The notes under the pieces: model-generated
Databases searched by the model: none
What the model was told of the DNA's origin: nothing
The model's input: the letters and a program-made list of their open reading frames with translations, nothing else
Shown here: in pieces, positions 7,795-14,285 of the stretch
How positions within the stretch are numbered: position 1 is the first letter of the stretch
How the letters are laid out: each line of letters begins with the position of its first letter
Source: an uncultured Clostridia bacterium
Lineage (GTDB): Bacteria; Bacillota_A; Clostridia; TANB77; CAG-508
DNA length: 33,140 nucleotides
Direction: 5' to 3'
Assembly: GCA_947625985.1 (NCBI GenBank)
Contig: CANQQF010000017.1
Span: 1-33,140 of the forward strand
Position numbers and translations under genes: made by a program

Positions 7795-8274
7795 ATGCTT
7801 ACCATTAATATTGTTTGTGTTGGTAAATTAAAAGAAAAGTTTTTTAAAGATGCAGTTTCAGAATATTCAAAAAGACTTTCTAAATTTTGTAAATTAAATA
7901 TTCTTGAAGTAGCTGATGAAAAAATCCCAAACCATGCGAGTTTGGCTATATGTAATGAAATAAAAAATAAGGAATGTGAAAAAATTTTATCTCTTTTAAA
8001 AAGGGATTCTTACATTATTGCATTAGACCTAAAAGGAAAAGAATTTACCTCTCAGCAATTCTCTGCCAAATTAGATTCGCTTTCAATGCAAACAAGCTCT
8101 ATTACTTTTATTATTGGTGGATCTCTTGGTTTAACAGATGAATTACTTTCAAAGTGTAATGAAAAAGTGTGTTTTTCAAAAATGACTTTTCCTCACCAAT
8201 TGATAAGAACTTTTCTACTTGAACAACTTTTTAGAGCATTCAAAATTTCGAATGGCGAAACATATCACCGTTAA
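7795..8274 (+). CDS. rlmH: 23S rRNA (pseudouridine-1915-N3)-methyltransferase RlmH
   Basis: SPOUT-class methyltransferase that methylates pseudouridine 1915 in helix 69 of 23S rRNA on assembled ribosomes. The whole family pattern is present in 159 residues. The N-terminus is INIVCVGKLK. The SAM knot contains FIIGGSLGL. The invariant C-terminus runs from MTFPHQL through LLEQLFRAF to GETYHR. ATG at 7795 has AAAAGGAG upstream. It is the last gene of the murA-walJ-rlmH run and is followed by a terminator. Confidence 0.97.
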   Translation: MLTINIVCVGKLKEKFFKDAVSEYSKRLSKFCKLNILEVADEKIPNHASLAICNEIKNKECEKILSLLKRDSYIIALDLKGKEFTSQQFSAKLDSLSMQTSSITFIIGGSLGLTDELLSKCNEKVCFSKMTFPHQLIRTFLLEQLFRAFKISNGETYHR

Positions 8275-8286
8275 ATAATATATATT

Positions 8287-8312
8287 AGATTAGTATTTTG
8301 CTAATCTTTTTT
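8287..8312 (+). terminator. terminator of rlmH
   Basis: Arms AGATTAG (8287-8293) and CTAATCT (8301-8307) with a seven-base loop run straight into a T tract. Confidence 0.8.
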
Positions 8313-8314
8313 AT

Positions 8315-8367
8315 TATAGAAAAACCATGTATTATGAGGATATTTGATTGTGTTTGGCTTTTCTATA
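8315..8367 (-). repeat. 12-bp inverted repeat with a 29-base loop downstream of the mini-ORF
   Basis: TATAGAAAAACC (8315-8326) pairs with GGCTTTTCTATA (8356-8367) with one G-T wobble. It lies just after the stop codon of the minus-strand mini reading frame at 8371-8469, where a 3' stabilising or terminating stem would be expected. It lacks a clean T tract, so its role is open. Confidence 0.45.
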
Positions 8368-8370
8368 AAC

Positions 8371-8469
8371 TTAATAACAAATTTTTTTTGAAATTTTTTT
8401 CGTGATTTTTTTTGTGATTATTTTCTTTACGAAAAAAAATAGTAGAATAAATAATATGATTCGTAAAAT
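8371..8469 (-). other. possible 32-codon toxin-like peptide, non-standard ATT start
   Basis: On the minus strand a perfect AAAGGAGG (8478-8485) is followed 8 bases later by ATT, which opens a frame of 32 codons ending in TAA at 8371. The predicted peptide has a hydrophobic first half (LRIILFILLFFFV) and a cationic second half with a four-codon repeat of the form I-T/S-K-K. This layout resembles small membrane-active type I toxins. No ATG, GTG or TTG exists in this frame, and an in-frame TAA sits just upstream. Use of ATT (or a nearby ATC/ATA) is therefore unproven, and the locus could be a decayed gene or a non-coding RNA. A strong promoter at 8519-8548 supports transcription. Confidence 0.35.
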
Positions 8470-8518
8470 ATTTACGACCTCCTTTGAGTAATTTTGAAAT
8501 AATTTTTATACTTCACCT

Positions 8519-8548
8519 ATTATAGTCTACATAACTCTTTTTTGTCAA
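8519..8548 (-). promoter_or_regulatory. consensus promoter firing into the rlmH-spmB gap
   Basis: TTGACA (8543-8548) and TATAAT (8519-8524) are both perfect, with an 18-base spacer. The -35 overlaps the spmB stop codon. No annotated gene lies downstream on this strand, only the mini reading frame at 8371-8469. Confidence 0.7.
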
Positions 8549-9084
8549 GAAAAACCGTTCGACATATGTTGACATATTACTACACTTGTAACAATTCCAG
8601 CTATATCTGCTAATAAAGATGCAATTAATATAAATCTTGTTTTATTTACTTTTATACTACTTGTATATACAGCTATTGTATATATTGTTGTCTCTGTAGA
8701 TCCCATGATTGTTGCTGCCATTAACCCTATTTTACTATCTACTCCAAAGTTTTTTATAATATCTGTTGCAACTGCTATTGAAGCATTTCCAGATATTGGT
8801 CTTAGCATTGCTAATGGCATTATTTCTTTAGGAAACTTCATTACATCTAAAACTGGAGAAATACAATTTGTTAAAAAATCTATTATTCCTGAACTTCTTA
8901 GTAAACTTATTGCAACAAAAAGACCAACTAAAGTAGGAAATATATTTAGAGTTAGCTTTACACCTTCTTCTGCTCCCTCTAAAAATAAATCAAAGATTTT
9001 TTTCTTTTCAACTACACCATGCATTAAAATTAAAAATATAATAAGAGGCATTGCAATATTTGATAAGAAATTTATAAAATTCAT
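8545..9084 (-). CDS. spmB: spore maturation protein B (SpmB)
   Basis: Integral membrane protein of the nucleoside-recognition (Gate) family. With SpmA it is needed for spore core dehydration and heat resistance in Bacillus. The 179 residues contain several hydrophobic helices and the family signature RPISGNASIAVATDI, followed by GSTETTIYTIAVY. ATG at 9084 lies 3 bases after the spmA stop, so the pair is translationally linked. The ribosome binding site lies at the end of spmA. The transport substrate is not established for the family. Confidence 0.92.
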   Translation of the reverse strand: MNFINFLSNIAMPLIIFLILMHGVVEKKKIFDLFLEGAEEGVKLTLNIFPTLVGLFVAISLLRSSGIIDFLTNCISPVLDVMKFPKEIMPLAMLRPISGNASIAVATDIIKNFGVDSKIGLMAATIMGSTETTIYTIAVYTSSIKVNKTRFILIASLLADIAGIVTSVVICQHMSNGFS

Positions 9085-9087
9085 CTT

Positions 9088-9672
9088 TTACTCCTTTCTT
9101 GTAATTTTTATTAGAATTTTAGCACTAATAATTCCTACAAAAGCTGCCACTACTGTTGCAATCCAAACTGGAAATATAATGCTTGTTGGATTTTCTGACC
9201 CTAATGAACTTCTAATTGCTATAACTGTAGTTGGTATTAATTGAAATGATGCAGTATTTATTACTATCAACATTACCATTGAATTTGATAATTCTTTTTT
9301 ATTTTTATTCTTTTTTTGCATTGAGTCTATTGCTTTTAATCCCAAAGGCGTTGCTGCATTCCCCAATCCTAATATATTTGCTACCATATTCATAGAAATT
9401 TCTTGTATTATTTTTTTATCTTTTTTTTCATCTGGAAATAAAAATTTTATAAATGGATTAATTATTTTTGAAATATATTTAACAAACTTTGTGTTTTCAG
9501 CTATGTTCATTAGACCATTCCATAAACATATAGAACCTAAAAGACTTATAATTGTTGTTACTGCATCTTGTGCTCCATTAAATAAATCTGAATTTAATTG
9601 TTCTATATTTCCAAATAAAACACCATATATTATTGAACCTATTATAAATAAAGGCCAAATAAAATTTAACAT
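9088..9672 (-). CDS. spmA: spore maturation protein A (SpmA)
   Basis: Partner of SpmB in the spore membrane, affecting core dehydration. The 194 residues hold about five hydrophobic segments. The family signature NMVANILGLGNAATPLGLKA is followed by LIVINTASFQLIPTTVIAIR. ATG at 9672 has AGGTGAG upstream. spmB follows at once. I could not pick a convincing sigma-E/G promoter in the region upstream (9673-9833), which is AT-rich and shared with the divergent gene at 9834. Confidence 0.93.
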   Translation of the reverse strand: MLNFIWPLFIIGSIIYGVLFGNIEQLNSDLFNGAQDAVTTIISLLGSICLWNGLMNIAENTKFVKYISKIINPFIKFLFPDEKKDKKIIQEISMNMVANILGLGNAATPLGLKAIDSMQKKNKNKKELSNSMVMLIVINTASFQLIPTTVIAIRSSLGSENPTSIIFPVWIATVVAAFVGIISAKILIKITRKE

Positions 9673-9833
9673 ATTCTCACCTAAATAAATATTATTCTTT
9701 AAGTATTTTTTTATAACTTAAAGAAAGTAATAAAAATGTAATAAATTTTTAACTAAAATGTTATAGCATTAATTATTTGATGATATATAATATAATTGTA
9801 AAATAGTAATTTTATCAAAGGAGAATATACGTT

Positions 9834-10757
9834 ATGACAGAAGAAAAAATAGTTAATAAAATCATACCTATAGAAACAATTAAAAAAATAGCAAATTATT
9901 TAGAAGATAAAAAAGATTATTATCAAAAAGCCATTCAACAAGACAATTTAAAAAATAAAGGTTTAAAAAATAGTGAAAAAGTGTATGAATATAGGGGTAA
10001 TATTCCTGTTATAGAATATAAAATCGAATTCAAAGATGGTAGACAATTTACTAAGTCAGATTATAACTGGTTTATTGGAAATTTAAATAATTTATCTGCT
10101 ATAAAAATTATATCTTTTCATTTTTATGTTGCTTATATTTCTAATGCTAAATCACCATCTACTTATGAACAAATGATTTTGAGAAGTTATATATGTTTTA
10201 CAGAAGAAACTGTAGTCATAAGAGTAAAAGGAAATAATATAGATCAAGAACTTGATAAAACTTTTTCAGAATTAAAAAATATTATTGAAGATAATGATGT
10301 TAGGTATAATAAAACCGTTAAGTTTAAAACTTTAAGAATTCAAAGCTGTTGTCTAACAATTGGTTTTATTATAACTTATATATTATATTTGTTATTTTTA
10401 GTAAATAAAGCTTCTTTTCCTAGTTTTATAGTAAATATTTTAAAAAACAAAAATATTATTGTTTTTGGGCAATGGCTTCTTGCAATGTCTGTAGGAAATC
10501 TAATTGGTTACCCTATAATGTCATTATTTTATAAAAATATCTTACCAGATAAAAAACTTCGTTATAATAAAAAATCTCATCACTATGTACATATGGATGA
10601 TAGGGAAAGATTTACTGCTTATAATGAAGTTCAAATTGGAAAAAATGCTAAAAATGAAAAAAATAGAAAAATAATTGAAAAACTATATAAATATACAAGT
10701 AAGGTAGTCTTAGTACAAATAGCAATTAGTTTATTATTGTTTATACTGTTAAAATAA
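9834..10757 (+). CDS. uncharacterised membrane protein, 307 residues
   Basis: Not recognised. The N-terminal half (about 1-165) is predicted soluble and charged, with a mix of strands and helices. Three hydrophobic segments follow: about 170-192 (TIGFIITYILYLLFLV), 207-230 (around IVFGQWLLAMSVGNLIGYPI) and 286-306 at the C-terminus. A basic, histidine-containing loop (KKSHHYVHMDDRERF) lies between the second and third. ATG at 9834 has AAAGGAG 9 bases upstream. The gene is a single unit ending at a perfect palindromic terminator. It has no clear link to its neighbours. Confidence 0.7.
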   Translation: MTEEKIVNKIIPIETIKKIANYLEDKKDYYQKAIQQDNLKNKGLKNSEKVYEYRGNIPVIEYKIEFKDGRQFTKSDYNWFIGNLNNLSAIKIISFHFYVAYISNAKSPSTYEQMILRSYICFTEETVVIRVKGNNIDQELDKTFSELKNIIEDNDVRYNKTVKFKTLRIQSCCLTIGFIITYILYLLFLVNKASFPSFIVNILKNKNIIVFGQWLLAMSVGNLIGYPIMSLFYKNILPDKKLRYNKKSHHYVHMDDRERFTAYNEVQIGKNAKNEKNRKIIEKLYKYTSKVVLVQIAISLLLFILLK

Positions 10758-10790
10758 AAACTCTGATAAATTTATCAGAGTTTTTATATA
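10758..10790. terminator. bidirectional palindromic terminator
   Basis: A perfect 28-base palindrome (10758-10771/10772-10785; AAACTCTGATAAA and its complement) is followed by T-rich sequence in both directions. It ends both the 9834 gene and rsmI, whose stop codon lies inside the distal arm. Confidence 0.8.
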
Positions 10791-11605
10791 AATAATTTAT
10801 AAATATCGTTTTTAGGAACATTACGATCTTTAGCAACTTTTTTTATTATTTCCTTTTTTTCTAAGCCTTGTTTTTCATAATATTTATAATGCTCATCTAT
10901 TGTCATTTGTTCAAATATGTTTTTCTCTTCCTTTTTGCCACCTTCGATTACTATTACCATTTCTCCTCTAAGATTTTCTACTTTTTCTAAAACTTCGTTT
11001 ATATCTTCTCTTATATATTCCTCATGTATTTTTGTTAACTCTCTTGCAATTACTATTTTTCTATCTTCAAGGATTTTGCTTAAGTCTAATAATGTTTCTT
11101 TTATTTTATGTGGTGCTTCATATATGATTAGAGTTTTTGTAGCATTTTTGATTTCTTCTAGTTTTGCTTTTCTATTTTTCTTATTAGTTGGTAAAAAACC
11201 TAAAAATATGAATTCACTTGTGTCTAGTCCTGATCCTATCAAAGCCTGGATGCTTGCACATGCTCCTGGTATTGGTATAACTTTAATTTTTTCTTTTATT
11301 GCTTCTTTTATTATCTGCTCTCCTGGATCACAAATTCCAGGTGTTCCTGCATCTGAAACTAATGCAATATTTTCTCCATTTTTTAATTTTTCTATTAATA
11401 CTTCTGTTTTAGTTTCTTCATTATGTCTATGATAACTAATTAATGGTTTTGATATTTCAAAATGGTTTAACAATTTTAATGTATGGCGTGTATCTTCTGC
11501 TGCTATTATATCTACATTTTTTAATGTTTCTAGTGCTCTTAAAGTTATATCTTCTAAATTTCCTATAGGCGTTGCAACAATGTATAATGTTCCATATTCT
11601 TTCAT
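10784..11605 (-). CDS. rsmI: 16S rRNA (cytidine-1402-2'-O)-methyltransferase RsmI
   Basis: Tetrapyrrole-methylase-fold enzyme that 2'-O-methylates C1402 in the 30S decoding centre. The sequence shows the family signatures in order: LYIVATPIGNLEDITLRA, AEDTRHT, SYHRHNE, LVSDAGTPGICDPG and EAPHKI. It is 273 residues. It begins 1 base after the stop of the upstream methyltransferase gene. Its AGGAGG lies in the last codons of that gene (GGA GGA TAG), so the two are translationally coupled, as often seen for yabB-rsmI in Firmicutes. Confidence 0.96.
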   Translation of the reverse strand: MKEYGTLYIVATPIGNLEDITLRALETLKNVDIIAAEDTRHTLKLLNHFEISKPLISYHRHNEETKTEVLIEKLKNGENIALVSDAGTPGICDPGEQIIKEAIKEKIKVIPIPGACASIQALIGSGLDTSEFIFLGFLPTNKKNRKAKLEEIKNATKTLIIYEAPHKIKETLLDLSKILEDRKIVIARELTKIHEEYIREDINEVLEKVENLRGEMVIVIEGGKKEEKNIFEQMTIDEHYKYYEKQGLEKKEIIKKVAKDRNVPKNDIYKLFI

Positions 11606-11606
11606 T

Positions 11607-12344
11607 CTATCCTCCTATATTATAAATTTTGTTTATTTCATCTGTATATGTTCCATCTTGATTATAAACATATATGTTTTTTTCTACTTTTAAAAATGGA
11701 TTTGCATTTTTTATTGCTTCTATTAAAACTAGTTTAGCATTTTCTTTTCCATTAATATGAGAATATACAAACTGTATACGTTTTGGCTCTATTTTGTATT
11801 TTCTCATTATTGCTATAATATCAACTAATCGATCTGGTCTATGTACCATGAATAGTTGTCCTTTTTCTTTTAATATTTCTTTTGATGTGATTATAAAATT
11901 TTCTAATGTTGCTGTTGTTTCAAACTTAGATATGTATTTTTGTTTATTTTCGTTTTCTATTCCTGTATTTTTCTTTTTATATGGTGGATTTGTTACAACA
12001 ACATCTACTTTTATGTTTTTATCTATGTTTAGAATATCTTCATTTATTACTTCTATTTTATCTTGCAGGTTATTTAAGTCTATGTTCTTTTTTATTAAAT
12101 CTGCCATTTCTGATTGTTTTTCTATACATATAATTTTTTTTGCTTCAGTTTTTCCTGATAATAGTATTGAAATAATCCCAGTTCCTGAACCTAAATCAGC
12201 TACTATGGAATCTTTTTTTATTTTTTTTGCAAAATTTGATAACAAAATACTATCCATTCCAAAGCAAAACCATTTTTTGTTTTGAATTATTTTTAATCCT
12301 TTGTATTGAAGATCTTCAATTTTTTCATTTTCTTCTAAATTCAT
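11607..12344 (-). CDS. trmN6: tRNA1(Val) (adenine-37-N6)-methyltransferase-type protein (TrmN6/YabB)
   Basis: Class I SAM-dependent N6-adenine methyltransferase. The SAM-binding motif is DLGSGTGIISILL, the acidic strand is IICIEKQ, and the catalytic NPPY appears as VTNPPYKK. Members methylate adenosine 37 of tRNA1-Val in E. coli; the Firmicutes orthologue YabB precedes rsmI as here. It is 245 residues, slightly longer than typical YabB. ATG at 12344 has AAAGGTG upstream. The C-terminal codons double as the rsmI ribosome binding site. The family is sure; the exact RNA substrate is inferred. Confidence 0.85.
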   Translation of the reverse strand: MNLEENEKIEDLQYKGLKIIQNKKWFCFGMDSILLSNFAKKIKKDSIVADLGSGTGIISILLSGKTEAKKIICIEKQSEMADLIKKNIDLNNLQDKIEVINEDILNIDKNIKVDVVVTNPPYKKKNTGIENENKQKYISKFETTATLENFIITSKEILKEKGQLFMVHRPDRLVDIIAIMRKYKIEPKRIQFVYSHINGKENAKLVLIEAIKNANPFLKVEKNIYVYNQDGTYTDEINKIYNIGG

Positions 12345-12425
12345 TTAATCACCTTTATTTATTATAAACTAATTTTCAATTTATGTAAATATCTTGCATA
12401 TAATACCTATAAGAGGTGTATATAT

Positions 12426-12602
12426 ATGGATAATAATTTAATAAAAAAAAGAGGTGAGTTCTACCCACACAAAAAAAATAAGTTTGACTTTAAAAGTTTT
12501 AAACATAATACATGTTGCTGTTTAAATGATGTTGAATGTTTTCTAAATGATTGTAATCGTTGCTATAAGTATCTAAAATTATATAAGTTGCTTAAATACT
12601 AG
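12426..12602 (+). CDS. 58-residue cysteine-rich small protein
   Basis: Not recognised. ATG at 12426 is 7 bases after AGAGGTG, and a TATAAT (12399-12404) lies just upstream. The frame is 58 codons and ends in TAG. The first 28 residues are basic and aromatic. A cysteine cluster follows, with C30, C31, C32, C38, C43 and C46 (spacing CCC-x5-C-x4-C-x2-C). The last twelve residues are rich in Lys, Tyr and Leu. The pattern could bind a metal or form disulfides. No signal peptide or leader-peptide motif and no maturation enzyme are nearby. It diverges from trmN6 across an 80-base gap. The coherent start signals and composition make a real gene more likely than chance. Confidence 0.65.
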   Translation: MDNNLIKKRGEFYPHKKNKFDFKSFKHNTCCCLNDVECFLNDCNRCYKYLKLYKLLKY

Positions 12603-12693
12603 CTGATAATCTAAAAGACTTAGTACTAACATAAATATTTTCTTTAAATTTTCTGTAATTGATTCTATTATAATTATACGTTTTCAACTTTAA

Positions 12694-12716
12694 AAAGATG
12701 GCTAATTGCCATCTTT
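12694..12716. terminator. terminator between the Cys-rich gene and the 85-residue membrane protein
   Basis: AAAGATGGC (12694-12702) and GCCATCTTT (12708-12716) form a 9-bp stem with a five-base loop. The T tract is better on the minus strand, so its main role is to end the gene at 12760-13017. Confidence 0.75.
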
Positions 12717-12759
12717 ATTAATTACTTAAAACAAATTTATTTTACGAACTAATTAAGTT

Positions 12760-13017
12760 TTATAAACTCATTATAGCTACTAAACCTATTGCAAAGCGCC
12801 CTCCCCATAGTAATGTCCATAACATCGTTAAAGATGCATTTATGTAGTCTTTTTCAGCATTAGCTAATATAGTCAATAATATTCCTAATATTACAATTGC
12901 TAATATTATCAATAACGATGCTACCTCTCCTAGTGAACTAAAAACTTCAACAACCATCAAAATCATTACAAAAATTGAAAGTATTAACCGCACTTTAAAA
13001 ATAGTTTCGTTATTCAT
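12760..13017 (-). CDS. small three-helix membrane protein, unknown
   Basis: 85 residues with hydrophobic segments at about 10-27, 33-51 and 62-83. The second loop contains NAEKDYINASL. No family recognised. ATG at 13017 has GGAGG upstream. A strong promoter lies at 13078-13107. The leader carries a 7-bp hairpin (13037-13056), so translation or RNA stability may be modulated. Codon 10 is CGG, one of only four in-frame CGG codons I find in the window. Here the frame continues normally through it, so CGG is a sense codon in this organism. Confidence 0.75.
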   Translation of the reverse strand: MNNETIFKVRLILSIFVMILMVVEVFSSLGEVASLLIILAIVILGILLTILANAEKDYINASLTMLWTLLWGGRFAIGLVAIMSL

Positions 13018-13036
13018 TCTAAGCCTCCATTTATTT

Positions 13037-13056
13037 CTTTCATTATTTTATGAAAG
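13037..13056 (-). promoter_or_regulatory. hairpin in the leader of the 85-residue protein
   Basis: CTTTCAT (13037-13043) and ATGAAAG (13050-13056) form a perfect 7-bp stem with a six-base loop, about 12 bases ahead of the ribosome binding site. It lacks a following T tract, so it is not a terminator. Confidence 0.4.
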
Positions 13057-13077
13057 TTTTTTAGAATGTATGAAGAT

Positions 13078-13107
13078 ATTATATCATATATTTACATAAA
13101 AAGTCAA
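13078..13107 (-). promoter_or_regulatory. promoter of the 85-residue membrane protein
   Basis: TTGACT (13102-13107), 18 bases, then TATAAT (13078-13083) with an upstream TG (extended -10). The -35 overlaps the stop codon of the GerMN gene. Confidence 0.7.
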
Positions 13108-13649
13108 TTTGTTGTTCTTTCATATATTTCACTAAATTCTTGATTTTCTTGACCTTCTACTAATATTTTTACTTTTGCTACTTCTGTTAATTCTGTTAAA
13201 GTATTTACTATTGATTTTATCATATTTTCTTTTGTTTTATCTGTTTTTTCATAGTCTAAAATTCCGCTTGATAAATTTATAGTTACACAATCTTCTTCTA
13301 TTGAAGTACCTAATATTATAGTATTTTGCGGAATTATTTTTTCTAATTTATCACTTGCTGGTCCTTCTATTAATAGTTCTAATAATTTTTGATATGGATT
13401 ATTTACAACATCTCGTACATCTACTATTCTTGCTTCTGGCATTATTTCTTTTGTTTCTTTGTTTAAGTAATAGACTGTGACTATCGTGTTTCTTTTTTCT
13501 TCTTCCTCTTCACTTATTTCTTCTTCTGGAGTATATTCTTCCATTGTTTCTTGTTGAGTTGATTTTAATTTTTTTATTGTACACCAACCTACTATCAAGA
13601 TAATTAAAAATAAAATAATAAATAATATTATATGTTTTTTGTTCTTCAT
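13104..13649 (-). CDS. membrane-anchored GerMN-domain protein
   Basis: The GerMN domain occurs in spore germination protein GerM and in other cell-envelope proteins. It is thought to be an extracytoplasmic ligand or protein-binding fold. An N-terminal anchor (about residues 7-24) is followed by a glutamate-rich linker (about 36-55). A single GerMN domain then runs from TVYYLNKETKEIMPE through LLEGP (LLIEGPAS), IIP and LSSGILDY to the TLTELTEVAKVKILVEG end. B. subtilis GerM has two such domains; this protein has one. The length is 181, with GGAGG before ATG 13649. The sporulation role is inferred from the domain only. Confidence 0.8.
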   Translation of the reverse strand: MKNKKHIILFIILFLIILIVGWCTIKKLKSTQQETMEEYTPEEEISEEEEEKRNTIVTVYYLNKETKEIMPEARIVDVRDVVNNPYQKLLELLIEGPASDKLEKIIPQNTIILGTSIEEDCVTINLSSGILDYEKTDKTKENMIKSIVNTLTELTEVAKVKILVEGQENQEFSEIYERTTN

Positions 13650-13712
13650 ATGTGCCTCCTTAAAGCTTGTTTTATTATATACTATTTCTTGTTTGTCCTA
13701 AATATAACTAAA

Positions 13713-13755
13713 AAAAGATAAATAATTTTAAAATCAAAATTATTTATCTTTTTTA
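13713..13755 (-). terminator. long AT-rich terminator after the J-domain gene
   Basis: A perfect 17-bp stem (13713-13729 with 13736-13752, six-base loop) is followed by T-rich sequence on the minus strand. The last codons of the J-domain gene lie within the stem. Confidence 0.7.
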
Positions 13756-14267
13756 CTTATACTCTTAAAATTGCTCCTTTTAAAACAAGTCCGCAATATT
13801 AATAATAAAAATAGAATTATTCCTATTAATATTAATTTTTCATATATATATGATGATAACATATCAAAAAATCCCATCTTTTTTTGTTGTGTATTATTAC
13901 TTTGTGGTGTACCATAGTTTCTTCTTCGTTGTTGGCTATAGTATGAAGAGGCTGTTGTAGTATTTCGTCTCGTATTTTGATTTATCATATTTTTTAACAT
14001 AATGTTTTCTTGACGAAGCCTTTCGTATTCCTGCTTAGTTACATAATTTGTTGCTGTTTTTTTGTCATATTCTGCTCTTTTTCTTTCATCACTTAATACT
14101 TGGTATGCTTCATTAATCTCTTTAAATATATCTGCGTATAATTCTTTATTTTCTTGCCTTTGTAGATCAGGATGATACTTTTTTGCAAGCATTTTGAATA
14201 CTCTATCTATAACCTCTTTTGAAGCATTTCTATTTACTTGTAAAATTTCATAATAATCTTTTCTCAT
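13740..14267 (-). CDS. tail-anchored J-domain protein (DnaJ-like co-chaperone)
   Basis: J-domain proteins stimulate Hsp70 (DnaK) ATPase and bring it to substrates. The N-terminal J domain (about 1-65) starts DYYEILQVNRNAS. It has the essential HPD at about residues 32-34 and a KEINEAYQVLSDERKRAEYD helix. A coiled segment and a Gln/Asn-rich linker follow, and a membrane helix lies at about 142-158. There is no zinc-finger or substrate domain, so it is a localised J protein, not DnaJ itself. It follows the 1439-residue activase by 18 bases. A clear paralogue lies on the other side of that gene. Codon 159 is CGG followed by A. A +1 slip there would give a different, more hydrophobic C-terminus ending at 13757. 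Confidence 0.87.
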   Translation of the reverse strand: MRKDYYEILQVNRNASKEVIDRVFKMLAKKYHPDLQRQENKELYADIFKEINEAYQVLSDERKRAEYDKKTATNYVTKQEYERLRQENIMLKNMINQNTRRNTTTASSYYSQQRRRNYGTPQSNNTQQKKMGFFDMLSSYIYEKLILIGIILFLLLILRTCFKRSNFKSISKKDK

Positions 14268-14285
14268 ATATTTCTCTTTTCTATT

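Noticed and set aside
8461..8500. AAAGGAGG on the minus strand considered as the ribosome binding site of a normal gene
   Set aside because: No ATG, GTG or TTG frame of useful length follows, so it is reported only as an unusual mini frame.
10917..11432. Plus-strand open frame opposite rsmI
   Set aside because: Ser/Phe/Ile-rich shadow of a well conserved methyltransferase gene, with no start signal.
12426..12602. Six cysteines in a short peptide suggested a SCIFF/ranthipeptide precursor
   Set aside because: The known SCIFF spacing and C-terminal pattern are absent, and no radical SAM maturase or peptidase-transporter gene lies nearby.
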